Part shown: positions 17,327-26,073 of the stretch, one piece after another
How the letters are laid out: each line of letters begins with the position of its first letter
How positions within the stretch are numbered: the stretch's first letter is position 1
Source of the DNA: UBA7985 sp965661545
GTDB lineage: Bacteria; Pseudomonadota; Alphaproteobacteria; UBA7985
Assembly: GCA_965661545.1 (NCBI GenBank)
Contig: CBFIEF010000002.1
Span: 76,353-140,352 of the forward strand
Length of the DNA stretch: 64,000 nt
Direction of reading: 5' to 3'
Notes under the pieces: generated by a model
Told to the model about the DNA's origin: nothing
Database searches by the model: none
The model's input: only the letters and a program-made list of their open reading frames with translations
Made by a program: the position numbers and the translations under genes

Positions 17327-17515
17327 ATGACCTACCGTCGGAACGATCCAAACCCCTTTTTACTGTTTCTGGTGATCCTGTGTGTGATCGGTGTGTTCTT
17401 CCTCATCCTGCTTTACACGTGGGAACCGCCGCGCCCGGCACAGACGATCCGCCAAGAAATCGCGCGCGAGGTCATTCTGGGCCAAGATTTACCCCTTCCT
17501 AATGATCAGCGCTGA
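17327..17515 (+). CDS. Small single-span membrane protein, unknown function
   Basis: A 62-residue protein with one hydrophobic helix (about 11-32, LLFLVILCVIGVFFLILLY), preceded by a positive N-terminus (YRRNDPNP), so N-in is likely, followed by a periplasmic WEPPRPAQTIRQEIAREVI tail. The frame ends 3 bases before the xerD start, so the two are probably translated from one message. No family is recognised. The helix and the tight spacing support reality; the length is short enough for chance to remain possible. Confidence 0.55.
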   Translation: MTYRRNDPNPFLLFLVILCVIGVFFLILLYTWEPPRPAQTIRQEIAREVILGQDLPLPNDQR

Positions 17516-17518
17516 CCC

Positions 17519-18490
17519 ATGGCACTGAACGACGGCCCCTTTCTGGATTTGTTTTTCGAGATGTTGCGCAGCGAGCGTGGGGCCGCTGCCAACACGCTGG
17601 ATGCCTATCGCCGGGACTTAACGGAGTTTCAGCGCAGCGTTGAGCATCACAGGCCTGACCTGGGCAGCAACATCGCACTGGCTGATGACGTCGATATTCG
17701 GGCTTTTCTGGCTGGCTTGATGGACAGTGGGCAATCCGCCCGCAGCGCTGCTCGCAAGCTTTCAGCGCTGAAGCAATATTTCCTGTTTCTGCAACAGGAC
17801 GGCCTGCGCAAGGACAATCCCGCCCGGCATATTGATGGTCCAAAAACCGGTAAACCGCTGCCCAAACTGGTGAGCGAAGACCAGGTAGGAAAGCTGCTGA
17901 CTCAGGCTCAGCAAGATGCCGAATCGGAAACTCCCACAACATTACGCACCCTTGCACTGATCGAAATGCTCTACGCCACCGGAATGCGCGCCAGCGAATT
18001 GGTGAGCCTGCCCGTCGCCGTGGCTGCCCGCGATGCGCGGTTTCTGGTCGTGCGTGGCAAAGGCAACAAGGAGCGTATGATCCCGGTCGGCGAGCCTGCC
18101 CAGCGCGCCATGGTCCGCTATCTCGAAGCAGGGCGCATTGGATTTCTGCCTCTGGGCAAGGAAAGCGTGTTTCTCTTTCCCGAATCCACGAAAACAGGGC
18201 ACTTATCCCGCCAAAAGCTCGGAACGACCCTAAAAGTTTTAGCGGGCAAGGCGGGTGTTGACCCGGCAATCCTGTCGCCGCACGTCCTAAGACACGCCTT
18301 CGCGAGCCACTTGCTCGCCCACGGTGCCGACTTGCGCGCCGTGCAATCGCTGCTGGGACACGCCGATATTTCCACCACGCAAATCTATACCCATATCCTA
18401 GACGAACGTCTGAAGGCCATTGTGGGCGCAGCTCATCCCTTGAATCTGGGTTTGTTAAGCGGCAGCAATGGGCTAGCACAGACGACCTAA
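17519..18490 (+). CDS. xerD: Site-specific tyrosine recombinase XerD
   Basis: Tyrosine recombinase for chromosome dimer resolution at dif with XerC under FtsK. The N-terminal SAM-like DNA-binding domain spans about 1-100 (ANTLDAYRRDLTEF is typical). The catalytic domain has Arg157 (ATGMRASELVSL), His255 and Arg258 (SPHVLRHAFASHLLAHGADLRAVQ region), His281 (LLGHADISTT) and Tyr290 (IYTHI). The 323 residues are slightly longer than E. coli XerD (298). Start ATG 17519. It is followed 29 bases on by accA, an order seen in other alphaproteobacteria. XerC-type identity is less likely given the context. Confidence 0.92.
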   Translation: MALNDGPFLDLFFEMLRSERGAAANTLDAYRRDLTEFQRSVEHHRPDLGSNIALADDVDIRAFLAGLMDSGQSARSAARKLSALKQYFLFLQQDGLRKDNPARHIDGPKTGKPLPKLVSEDQVGKLLTQAQQDAESETPTTLRTLALIEMLYATGMRASELVSLPVAVAARDARFLVVRGKGNKERMIPVGEPAQRAMVRYLEAGRIGFLPLGKESVFLFPESTKTGHLSRQKLGTTLKVLAGKAGVDPAILSPHVLRHAFASHLLAHGADLRAVQSLLGHADISTTQIYTHILDERLKAIVGAAHPLNLGLLSGSNGLAQTT

Positions 18491-18519
18491 CCAGTAACGA
18501 AAGACGGGAGACGTCTCGC

Positions 18520-19485
18520 ATGTCCGCTGCGGTGGCCCTGGAGTTTGAAAAGCCAGTCAAGAACCTGGAAGCGAAAATCGCTGAACTCAGCAGGCTCGTC
18601 GGTGAAGAAACCGACGGCGCGATGAGCGATGAGCTGGAAAAACTGCGGGAGCAGGCGGCAAAGCGCCTGACCCAAGTCTACAGCAATCTGGATGCGTGGC
18701 AGAAATGCCAAGTGGCGCGCCACCCCGATCGGCCCCAGTTCTTGGCATTGGCCGAAATGCTTCTGTCCGATTACCAGCCGCTGGCTGGTGATCGCAACTT
18801 TGGCGACGATCAGGCCATTCTTGGTGGATTGGCGCGGTTCCGAGGTCGGCCCGTCGTGGTGATGGGCCACGAAAAAGGCCACGACATGAATTCCCGCGTG
18901 AAGCACAACTTCGGCATGGGTCGGCCTGAAGGCTACCGCAAGGCGATTCGCTTGATGGAGCTGGCGGACCAGTTCGGCTTGCCGGTTCTCTCCTTTGTTG
19001 ACACGCCCGGCGCCTATCCGGGGAAGGGCGCGGAAGAACGCGGGCAGGCGGAAGCGATTGCGCGCTCGATCCAAGCCGGTCTGCGGCTCAAAGTTCCTTC
19101 GATCTCCGTCATCACCGGCGAAGGTGGCTCAGGCGGCGCTGTTGCGCTGGCGGCGTCTAACCGGGTGCTGATGTTCGAACACGCCGTCTACTCCGTGATT
19201 TCGCCAGAGGGTTGCGCGTCGATCCTGTGGCGTGACGGCAAATTCGCCAAAGAAGCAGCGGGTGCGCTGAACTTGACCGCCCAAGACCTGCTCCGGCTCA
19301 AAATCATCGATGGTATCGTTGATGAACCCGTCGGCGGCGCACACCGTCAGCCGATTGAGGCCGCGATGGCACTGGGCGACGCGCTGGAAAAGCAACTCGC
19401 CCTGCTATCCTCCATGGATGGCGGCGCACTCAAGCGAGCGCGGGAGCAGCGCTTTTTGGCGATTGGCCGCGAAGGTCTGGCTTAA
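18520..19485 (+). CDS. accA: Acetyl-CoA carboxylase carboxyltransferase subunit alpha
   Basis: Alpha subunit of the carboxyltransferase half of acetyl-CoA carboxylase (with AccD), first step of fatty-acid synthesis. The 321 residues match the 315-320 norm. Seen: biotin-transfer loops GHEKGHD and GEGGSGGAVAL, and the family block SVISPEGCASILWRD. The start ATG has GGGAG at 18506-18510. It is followed by the YggS-type gene after 3 bases. AccD, AccB and AccC are elsewhere. Confidence 0.97.
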   Translation: MSAAVALEFEKPVKNLEAKIAELSRLVGEETDGAMSDELEKLREQAAKRLTQVYSNLDAWQKCQVARHPDRPQFLALAEMLLSDYQPLAGDRNFGDDQAILGGLARFRGRPVVVMGHEKGHDMNSRVKHNFGMGRPEGYRKAIRLMELADQFGLPVLSFVDTPGAYPGKGAEERGQAEAIARSIQAGLRLKVPSISVITGEGGSGGAVALAASNRVLMFEHAVYSVISPEGCASILWRDGKFAKEAAGALNLTAQDLLRLKIIDGIVDEPVGGAHRQPIEAAMALGDALEKQLALLSSMDGGALKRAREQRFLAIGREGLA

Positions 19486-19488
19486 GCC

Positions 19489-20163
19489 ATGTCGTTGATT
19501 GCCGAAAACCTCAGCGCCGTTCACGAACAAATCGACCGCTACGCCGAACGGGCTGGACGATCCAGCGACGCGGTAAACTTGATTGCGGTGGCAAAAACGA
19601 AGCCCCAAGAGGCCGTGGTTGAAGCCTTGCAAGCCGGTCAGATGATCTTCGGAGAAAACCGGGTGCAGGAGAGTCAGGGGAAGTATCCGGACTTGCGCGC
19701 CGATTGGCCGAATATGGAACTGCACCTGATTGGCCCACTGCAGACCAACAAAACCAAAGACGCCCTCGAACTGTTTGACGTGATCCACACCGTTGATCGC
19801 CCGAAACTCGTGCGCTCCATTGCCAAGGAGTCACAAGCGCTGGGCCGCTGTCCAAAGTTGCTGGTTCAGGTGAATACGGGCGAAGAAGAACAGAAGGCTG
19901 GCGTGCTGCCCGGTGAGGTCGAAGCCTTGATCCAATTCATACGCGAAGAGAATTTGCCGGTGGCGGGCCTCATGTGCATTCCACCGGTCGAAGATGCGGC
20001 GTCAGGGCATTTTGCCTTCCTCAAGCGGATGGCCGATGAACTTGATTTGCCGTGGGTATCGATGGGAATGTCAGGCGATTACCAGACAGCGGTCGAACTT
20101 GGGGCCACTCACATCCGGGTCGGCAGTGCGATTTTTGGCGCCAGACCACCGCTAAAGCCCTGA
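19489..20163 (+). CDS. YggS family pyridoxal-phosphate homeostasis protein
   Basis: PLP-binding single-domain protein of the YggS/PLPBP family, which buffers PLP and affects amino-acid and vitamin B6 balance without known enzyme activity. The 224 residues show the PLP-lysine in LIAVAKTKP, then FGENRVQE, HLIGPLQTNK, SMGMSGDYQTAVELGATHIRVGSAIFG, all diagnostic. Start ATG 19489 is 3 bases after accA. It ends the plus operon with small ORF, xerD and accA. Confidence 0.95.
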   Translation: MSLIAENLSAVHEQIDRYAERAGRSSDAVNLIAVAKTKPQEAVVEALQAGQMIFGENRVQESQGKYPDLRADWPNMELHLIGPLQTNKTKDALELFDVIHTVDRPKLVRSIAKESQALGRCPKLLVQVNTGEEEQKAGVLPGEVEALIQFIREENLPVAGLMCIPPVEDAASGHFAFLKRMADELDLPWVSMGMSGDYQTAVELGATHIRVGSAIFGARPPLKP

Positions 20164-20191
20164 AATTGAAGACTTTCGTCCTCACGTCAAT

Positions 20192-20251
20192 TTGACAAAT
20201 CTCACAAAGCCTCCACAAGAGCTTGTGACCTGATGACACGCGTTCGTGTCA
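20192..20251 (+). promoter_or_regulatory. Promoter and two-dyad operator region before the OmpR-type regulator
   Basis: A consensus -35 TTGACA lies at 20192-20197 with a weak ACAAGA-like -10 at 17 bp spacing. Two perfect dyads follow: CACAAG-AG-CTTGTG at 20214-20227 and TGACACG-CGTT-CGTGTCA at 20234-20251. Both precede ATG 20305. Site identity is inferred from symmetry only. Confidence 0.45.
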
Positions 20252-20304
20252 GGCTAACATAAGGGTAAGACGCAGAGAGCCTCTTGCCCGAAAGGATTTT
20301 GTCC

Positions 20305-21012
20305 ATGACCAGCCTCGCCAATGACTCAAATCGCCGTCGGATCCTCCTCGTGGATGACGACCCCACCCTGCGCGAAACCCTCGCCGAGCAGTTGGGCTTT
20401 CATGAAGAATACACCGTCAGCGAAGCCGAGAACGGTTCCGAAGCGATGAAGCTTGCCGATGCTGACCACTTCGACGCAATTGTCTTGGATGTGGGCCTGC
20501 CGGATATGGATGGCCGCGATCTGTGCAAACTGATGCGCCGCCGGGGGCTGAAAGCGCCGATAATCATGCTGACCGGTCAGGACAGTGACGCCGACGCTAT
20601 TCTCGGTCTGGACGCGGGCGCGAACGATTACATCACCAAGCCCTTCCGCTTTAACGTCTTCATGGCGCGTCTGCGGGCCCAGATGCGGACGCATGAGCAA
20701 TCCGATGATGCCGTCTTCACCGTTGGACCGTACTCGTTCCACCCGGCTGCAAAAATGCTCACCACCAACGACAACGACCGCAAGATCCGCCTGACCGAGA
20801 AAGAAACGGCGATTTTGAAGTTCCTCTACCGCGCAGGCGGCAAGGTCGTTTCGCGAGATACGCTGCTGGATGAGGTTTGGGGCTACAACGCCGGGGTGAA
20901 TACCCACACGCTGGAAACTCACGTGTACCGATTGCGTCAGAAGATCGAGCCAGACCCACAGCAAAACTCGATTTTGGTCACTGAACCGGGCGGCTACCGC
21001 CTCGCCATGTAG
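20305..21012 (+). CDS. OmpR-family response regulator (CenR-like)
   Basis: Two-component response regulator of 235 residues. The receiver (about 12-125) has acidic pocket VDDD, phospho-Asp in AIVLDVGLPDMDG, Thr in MLTGQ and Lys in YITKPF. The winged helix (about 145-230) includes LTEKETAILKFLYRAGGKVV and NTHTLETHVYRLRQKIE, wording that resembles the CenR regulator of alphaproteobacteria, essential for envelope integrity in Caulobacter. ATG 20305 has AAAGGA at 20291-20296; a TTG upstream is rejected. No histidine kinase adjoins. CenR assignment is moderate. Confidence 0.85.
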   Translation: MTSLANDSNRRRILLVDDDPTLRETLAEQLGFHEEYTVSEAENGSEAMKLADADHFDAIVLDVGLPDMDGRDLCKLMRRRGLKAPIIMLTGQDSDADAILGLDAGANDYITKPFRFNVFMARLRAQMRTHEQSDDAVFTVGPYSFHPAAKMLTTNDNDRKIRLTEKETAILKFLYRAGGKVVSRDTLLDEVWGYNAGVNTHTLETHVYRLRQKIEPDPQQNSILVTEPGGYRLAM

Positions 21013-21021
21013 CGCGATGGA

Positions 21022-21546
21022 TTAGACGGGTCTGGAGATCATCTCTGTCTTCAGTCCCGCGTCCAACTCCAAGGCCTGCGCATTGTCGAACGTGGCCAGT
21101 GAGATCGGGTGTCCTGCGGCGATATGGGCCTCGAACACTGCATTTGCTAAAGCGTAGAAGGTCTCGACCTTGCTTTCGATGCGCATGCTGGTGGCCGTGT
21201 CTGCCACGTGCAGAACAAACAAACCGCTTTTTCCCCGCGCCCCGCGCAGCAACGTACCCAAATAGTGCAAATCAGCGCGCCGAATGTCCTTGAGCGCCAC
21301 CACCTTGTCGGGCACCAAAGCCGCTTGGCGGATCAATAAGCCGTCCGCATCCAAGCGATAATTCACCGTATTCAGCCACAGGCTACGGGTGATCAGATAA
21401 GCGCTGCCCAGAAACCCCACGCCCGGTAAAATCGCCCAAAGCGAGGGGATCAGTACTGCCGTCCACAGCCCCAGCAGTCCGGCCCCAACGCCGCCCAGCA
21501 CCGCGTCACCGATCCAAGCCGTCCTTTGATAGCGCCCGTGGATCAC
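21022..21546 (-). CDS. Membrane protein with two N-terminal helices and a PH-like domain
   Basis: A 174-residue protein of no firmly named family. Two hydrophobic segments (about 12-35 and 38-55, AVLGGVGAGLLGLWTAVLI and AILPGVGFLGSAYLI) are followed by a beta-rich segment (NYRLDADGLLIRQ, KVVALKDIRRADLHY) as in bacterial PH-like (DUF304-type) membrane proteins. The start is GTG 21546, one base after the xth stop, so it looks coupled to xth. Its stop is 9 bases from the convergent OmpR-type regulator. Confidence 0.65.
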   Translation of the reverse strand: MIHGRYQRTAWIGDAVLGGVGAGLLGLWTAVLIPSLWAILPGVGFLGSAYLITRSLWLNTVNYRLDADGLLIRQAALVPDKVVALKDIRRADLHYLGTLLRGARGKSGLFVLHVADTATSMRIESKVETFYALANAVFEAHIAAGHPISLATFDNAQALELDAGLKTEMISRPV

Positions 21547-21547
21547 C

Positions 21548-22342
21548 TCAGCCCGCCGTTACGTCGAGATCGAGGATTACGGGCGCGTGGTCCGATGGCT
21601 TTTCCCAGCCTCGGCTATCGCGAAAGACGGAGCCGCCGGTGATTTTGTCCGCGTGCGCTTGTTTGAGCCACAGATGATCCAGGCGCCATCCGAGATTCCG
21701 TTCAAACGCAGGCGGAAAGCGGTAGCCCCACCAAGAAAAAAGCGGGCCTTCGGGCTGCAGATGACGGCCTGTGTCGACCCATTCTCCGGCAGCGATGGCC
21801 TCCGCCATAATCGCGCGCTCACCATCGGAGTGACCGACCAAGCGACGGCATTTCTTGTGGTTGTGAACGTCCTCTTCACCCGGAGCGATGTTCAAATCGC
21901 CACCAGCAAGATGAAACCCGCCGCTGGCGAAAAAGGTTTTCATGTCTTCCATAAACGCGAGTTTGTGCGCGAATTTATCGTTGATTTCGACATCCGGCTT
22001 ATCGCCGCCCGAAGGCACATAGAGGCTGGAGAGGCGCAAATCGCCGGCGCTGGTGGAAACCGTTGCGGATACGTGTCGTCCGTCGTCGATACCGCCTAAC
22101 ACAGCTTTACTGATGTCACCCAGCGCGTGTTTAGAGGCAATGGCGACGCCGTGCTTGCCTTTAAACCCATGCGCGGTGGTGTGCGGCATCCCAGCGGCAG
22201 CAAAGTCGTCCACGGGGAAAATCGACGCGTCCATCTTGATTTCCTGCAGCAGCAGGACGTCGGGTTGCAGGGTTTCGATGACCTGATTGACGTGCGCCGC
22301 ACGCGCTCTCAAGCCGTTCACATTCCATGTCACAATTCTCAT
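21548..22342 (-). CDS. xth: Exodeoxyribonuclease III / AP endonuclease
   Basis: Mg-dependent endo/exonuclease of base-excision repair that cuts 5' to abasic sites and trims 3' ends. The 264 residues show TWNVNGLRAR at the start, LLQEIK with catalytic Glu, SLYVPSGGD, LAGGDLNIAPGEEDVHN (catalytic Asp and Asn), and the terminal SDHAPVILDLD with catalytic His. Part of the lolA-amidotransferase-xth minus cluster; lolA followed by xth is a known alphaproteobacterial neighbourhood. Confidence 0.95.
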   Translation of the reverse strand: MRIVTWNVNGLRARAAHVNQVIETLQPDVLLLQEIKMDASIFPVDDFAAAGMPHTTAHGFKGKHGVAIASKHALGDISKAVLGGIDDGRHVSATVSTSAGDLRLSSLYVPSGGDKPDVEINDKFAHKLAFMEDMKTFFASGGFHLAGGDLNIAPGEEDVHNHKKCRRLVGHSDGERAIMAEAIAAGEWVDTGRHLQPEGPLFSWWGYRFPPAFERNLGWRLDHLWLKQAHADKITGGSVFRDSRGWEKPSDHAPVILDLDVTAG

Positions 22343-22357
22343 TGCGCGACCCTAGCC

Positions 22358-23116
22358 TCAGCCGCTGCGAGCGTCCACACACGCGGCCACAAAAGCATCA
22401 AACAAGGCCACACTGACGGGGTTTTCCGGCAGCGCTTCGGGGTGCCACTGGACGCCAAGGCAAAAGGCCGTTGCACGGTCGATCGACAAGGCTTCCACCA
22501 AGCCATCGCTGGCGGTCGCCTCCACCGTCACGCCCTGACCCACCCGGTCTACGCCTTGCAGGTGCAGGGAGTTGATAACGATAGGCGCGTCAGAATCCAG
22601 CGCTTGGGCGAGCGTCCCGCCAGGGGTCACGTCAACGCTCTGCCACGCACCATATTTGATTTCAGGCACATGCGAGGTGGGGGAGCGGTGATCGATCCGG
22701 CCCGGCACTTCGTGCACCATCTGGTCCAGACTGCCACCAGTATAGACGTTCAGCTCCTGAAACCCGCGGCACAGGGCGAATACCGGTTTGCCTTGATCGA
22801 TACAGCGATCCAGCAGACCCCAAGTACAGGCATCCCGGTGGGGGTCGAGCGGGTAACTTTTGGCGCTAATATCACCGTCATACCGATCTGGGTGCACGTT
22901 GCTCAGCGAGCCGGTCAGCAGCAAGCCGTCGATTTGCTCCATAATCGCGTCGAAAGGCGTTTGATCACCAAAATTCGGGATGGGAAACGGCAGAGCTGCG
23001 CGATCGAGCAGCGGTTGCATGTATTTTTGGCCAACGGCCAGCTCAAGATACTCTGGCGTCTTTTCGTGCTTGGGTCGCGCGCAAGTCATGACCCCGATGA
23101 CAGGACGGTGGCCCAT
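22358..23116 (-). CDS. Class I glutamine amidotransferase, gamma-glutamyl-gamma-aminobutyrate hydrolase (PuuD) type
   Basis: Peptidase C26-like hydrolase. In PuuD it cleaves gamma-glutamyl-GABA in putrescine breakdown. The nucleophile elbow with Cys is in FALCRGFQELNVYTGG, and His/Glu of the triad in GVQWHPEALPE. The 252 residues match the family. The start ATG 23116 overlaps the lolA stop (TGATG). No other Puu gene is near, so its physiological substrate is uncertain; other gamma-glutamyl compounds are possible. Confidence 0.85.
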   Translation of the reverse strand: MGHRPVIGVMTCARPKHEKTPEYLELAVGQKYMQPLLDRAALPFPIPNFGDQTPFDAIMEQIDGLLLTGSLSNVHPDRYDGDISAKSYPLDPHRDACTWGLLDRCIDQGKPVFALCRGFQELNVYTGGSLDQMVHEVPGRIDHRSPTSHVPEIKYGAWQSVDVTPGGTLAQALDSDAPIVINSLHLQGVDRVGQGVTVEATASDGLVEALSIDRATAFCLGVQWHPEALPENPVSVALFDAFVAACVDARSG

Positions 23117-23736
23117 CAGAACTTGGGGCGCTCGAACAGAGAATTAGCCAAAGGAACGCCGTAAGCCATGGATTCCAGCCGCACCGTCGTCCGCTCGCCC
23201 TTGTCGTCAATGACCTGCCACGCGCGCAGTTCCAGCGTGCGGGTATCCAACACAAGGATGAGCTGGCCCTGATTGGGGCTGCGACGATCTTGAATGGTCA
23301 CAAGGACAGATTCCGCAACGCGCTCGATCTTCAGCACCTTCACACCATTGGCCAGATCTGGATCTTCGTTCAGCAGGAACTTAAGCGGGGTCTGATTGAT
23401 CTGGCGGTGAGCCGAGGTCTCGTCTTTGGTGTTGTACGTCCCGATAAAGCGGCCATCGGCGACCAACAACGCGGGGGACGGCTCGTCGTAGTCAAAGCGC
23501 ATGCGGCGCGGTCGCGCGATGGAGATATCTCCACGCACGATTTGACCAGAATCGGAAATCTGCATGAACCGGCCTTTGGCCGTCGTGATCTTTTCGATCT
23601 GCGTTTCGACCTGATCCAGGAAAGCCGTCACTTGTTCTTGCGTGGTTTGGGATTGGGCGTGCACCGCCCCGGAAAGGCCAAAGCAGGATACAGCGACCGA
23701 AAAAAGAATCGCAGCGCGGGCAAGAAATCGGGTCAT
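23116..23736 (-). CDS. lolA: Outer-membrane lipoprotein carrier protein LolA
   Basis: Periplasmic carrier that takes lipoproteins from LolCDE to the outer membrane. The signal peptide occupies about residues 1-28 (FLARAAILFSVAVSCFGLS, then VHAQS). The mature part has the LolA-type TAKGRFMQISDSGQ, RGDISIARPRRMRFDYDEPSP and LLVADG repeats. ATG 23736 is chosen as it gives a canonical signal peptide; GTG 23745 would add three residues. It starts a three-gene minus run. FtsK, the common upstream neighbour, is not here. Confidence 0.88.
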   Translation of the reverse strand: MTRFLARAAILFSVAVSCFGLSGAVHAQSQTTQEQVTAFLDQVETQIEKITTAKGRFMQISDSGQIVRGDISIARPRRMRFDYDEPSPALLVADGRFIGTYNTKDETSAHRQINQTPLKFLLNEDPDLANGVKVLKIERVAESVLVTIQDRRSPNQGQLILVLDTRTLELRAWQVIDDKGERTTVRLESMAYGVPLANSLFERPKF

Positions 23737-23998
23737 CAAGTACACTCGTCAGATTAGCGTTAGGATGCGATAAGCCAAAGCCATTCGCGGGCGCGAAAGA
23801 TGTCAGCACTTAGGCCGCAAACTGAGGTCCGATTATGGCGTATTCACGACTCCTTGTAACGAAAACAATCAAATCTATGCGATCTAAAGTGCGGAAAAAC
23901 CCGCCTTTCCGGGAATGCGCACCTGCTTGACGCCGCACCGACTTGATCTCAGCGCCTAGGATCCGCATGTTAAGGGGATACAGGACAGGACGACCGCC

Positions 23999-24544
23999 AT
24001 GTTTATCCAAACAGAATCTACGCCCAACCCAGCAACGCTGAAGTTTCTGCCGGGCCTGACCGTTCTCAACGAAGGCTCTGCGCATTTCGATACGCGGGAA
24101 GAAGCTGCCATATCGCCGCTGGCTGAACGCTTATTTGAGGTCGAAGGCGTAACTGGTGTGTTCCTCGGGTCCGACTTTATTACCATTCACAAGAGCGATG
24201 ACCGCGAATGGTTCCTAATCAAGCCGTCGATCCTTGGTTTGATCATGGAGCACTTTACCGCCGGTCGCCCCGTGATGCGTGAAGACAGCTCCACCGTAGA
24301 GTCCAGTGAAGAAGACAGCGAAGTGGTCACCCAGATTAAAGATCTGCTTGATACGCGCGTTCGGCCTGCGGTTGCGATGGACGGCGGAGACATTGTTTTC
24401 CATGAGTTCAAAGAGGGTACTGTTTTCCTTCACATGCGTGGCGCATGTGCGGGCTGCCCCTCTTCAACGGCGACCCTGAAAATGGGAATCGAAAACATGC
24501 TGAAGCATTATGTGCCAGAGGTACGGGAAGTGGCTGCCGTATAA
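23999..24544 (+). CDS. NFU-type iron-sulphur scaffold protein (NifU C-terminal family)
   Basis: Protein of 181 residues with the N-terminal Nfu_N domain (FIQTESTPNPATLKFLPG is diagnostic) and the C-terminal NifU-like domain with CxxC in RGACAGCPSS near residue 150. Such proteins carry a [4Fe-4S] cluster between subunits and hand it to client enzymes. Its clients in this window could include MiaB, QueG and the Fe-S helicase, but that is inference. ATG 23999 has CAGGACAGG upstream. It is divergent from lolA across a 262-base region with no other gene. Confidence 0.94.
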   Translation: MFIQTESTPNPATLKFLPGLTVLNEGSAHFDTREEAAISPLAERLFEVEGVTGVFLGSDFITIHKSDDREWFLIKPSILGLIMEHFTAGRPVMREDSSTVESSEEDSEVVTQIKDLLDTRVRPAVAMDGGDIVFHEFKEGTVFLHMRGACAGCPSSTATLKMGIENMLKHYVPEVREVAAV

Positions 24545-24666
24545 CCGGACATTTCGCGACCAGATTTGGTCATGAAAGCCCCTTAAGCAGCACATAATCG
24601 TCATTCCGCCGTATTTGCATGGGAATTGCCTCGCTAAAGAATTAAGCAAGCGTGGCATTTTTAGCC

Positions 24667-26064
24667 ATGAGATTTTGTGAGGGACTCGCTTTGCTGGGCC
24701 ATTTTCGTTGCGCGACTGCTGTTTCAATTTGTTTTGCGCTGCTCGCTCTGGGAGCCTGCTCGTCGACGACCATGATCGACGATGACGAAGCCAGCAGCAC
24801 CTTTAACCTTCAAGAAGCCCCTCTGCGCATTGCTGAAGGCCTCAAAGAGGCTGACCGCCGGGTTGAAGCTTTTCCGGATCAACTGAGCGAACGCTTTGCT
24901 TTTGATCAGGATCGTGCCGTCCAAGTTGACGGAGAAGGTTTTCAGGTTTCAGGCGATACGTTCAAGTACATCGTTGATGAATGGCTGCCCCAAGTGACCG
25001 GCAACCCGACGAAGGAAGAGGAAAAAGCAGCGGCGGCTGAAGCCGAACGGCTGGCGCAAGTCGCCGCAACATCAACCACCGCCGCGGCTTCTTTCGCAAC
25101 CGCCTCGTCGCAAATGACAACAGGCCCCCAGCCGATCGACTTGGGCATGGCAACGCCGATGTCGTCCACGCAGATCTATCTCGCTGTGGGCCAAGTTGCC
25201 GCCGCGCCGGGCTACCTCAATTCGCCTGTGCTCAACAACTACGCGTCCACACCTGTATCAACCGGTTCACAGATGCCTGCGGTGTCCAAAGCTGTGCCCG
25301 GCGGTTTGGAAGGGGTTGGCCGTTTCTTTGACCAGAACGGTTACACGCTGGATAAGATGCGTCGAGGCTCTTTGGTCCCGCCCGTGTTCGCACGCCGGAT
25401 GCCGAACAATATGAACAACAGCGTGCCCATGAACAAAGACGTGTTCTTGCGCCTGATGCTGCCTTTGTCGCTCAAAGTTAACGCAGAAATTGCCGCGGAG
25501 CGCTCGACCATCGAACGCAGCGGCTATAATGGTCCGATCACAGGCGCCCCTGCGGCGGTAAAAACCATTGCGGCGAAGTACGATATACAGAGCAATACCA
25601 CCAACTTGCTCCAGCGGGTTGATCTGTTGCCGATCAGCCTGATGCTGTCTCAAGCTGGCCTAGAAAGTGGCTGGGGAACGTCGCGCTACGTCCAGCAAGG
25701 CAACGCCTTGTTTGGACAGCGAGTTTGGGACGCGAGCCAGCCGGGCATGACCCCGAGCGACCGAAGCGCAGACCAAAGCCACCGTGTTCGGACGTTTACC
25801 TCGCTGGAAGACTCGGTACGCAGCTACGCCAAGAACCTCAACACCAATGCTGCCTATTTGGAAATGCGTCGGACACGAGCAACCTATCGTGCGTCGGGAC
25901 GCACAGCCAGTGCCCGTGACCTGATTCCACACTTGAGCAGCTACAGCGAAGATCCGTCCTACTACTCAGGCACGATTACAACGATTGTGACAGACAACCG
26001 GTTGACCGATTTTGACCGCGCCCGCTTGTCGGGCGGTCAGCCGATGAACCTGTATATCCAATAA
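24667..26064 (+). CDS. Bax-like glucosaminidase lipoprotein (GH73-type peptidoglycan hydrolase)
   Basis: Predicted lipoprotein peptidoglycan hydrolase. The N-terminus has a hydrophobic signal ending in a lipobox LALGAC with Cys at about residue 31, then a low-complexity Ala/Thr-rich region (about 120-160). The C-terminal domain (about 290-455) resembles E. coli Bax and GH73 N-acetylglucosaminidases: LMLSQAGLESGWGTS with the catalytic-type Glu, GNALFGQ, TSLEDSVRSYAKNLNTN, SYSEDPSYY. ATG 24667 is chosen for the signal; GTG 24652 is possible. It precedes tsaB by 9 bases. Confidence 0.85.
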   Translation: MRFCEGLALLGHFRCATAVSICFALLALGACSSTTMIDDDEASSTFNLQEAPLRIAEGLKEADRRVEAFPDQLSERFAFDQDRAVQVDGEGFQVSGDTFKYIVDEWLPQVTGNPTKEEEKAAAAEAERLAQVAATSTTAAASFATASSQMTTGPQPIDLGMATPMSSTQIYLAVGQVAAAPGYLNSPVLNNYASTPVSTGSQMPAVSKAVPGGLEGVGRFFDQNGYTLDKMRRGSLVPPVFARRMPNNMNNSVPMNKDVFLRLMLPLSLKVNAEIAAERSTIERSGYNGPITGAPAAVKTIAAKYDIQSNTTNLLQRVDLLPISLMLSQAGLESGWGTSRYVQQGNALFGQRVWDASQPGMTPSDRSADQSHRVRTFTSLEDSVRSYAKNLNTNAAYLEMRRTRATYRASGRTASARDLIPHLSSYSEDPSYYSGTITTIVTDNRLTDFDRARLSGGQPMNLYIQ

Positions 26065-26073
26065 GCGCACACG

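Noticed and set aside
22127..23164. 345-codon plus frame opposite the amidotransferase
   Set aside because: Antisense to clear genes and without a family match.
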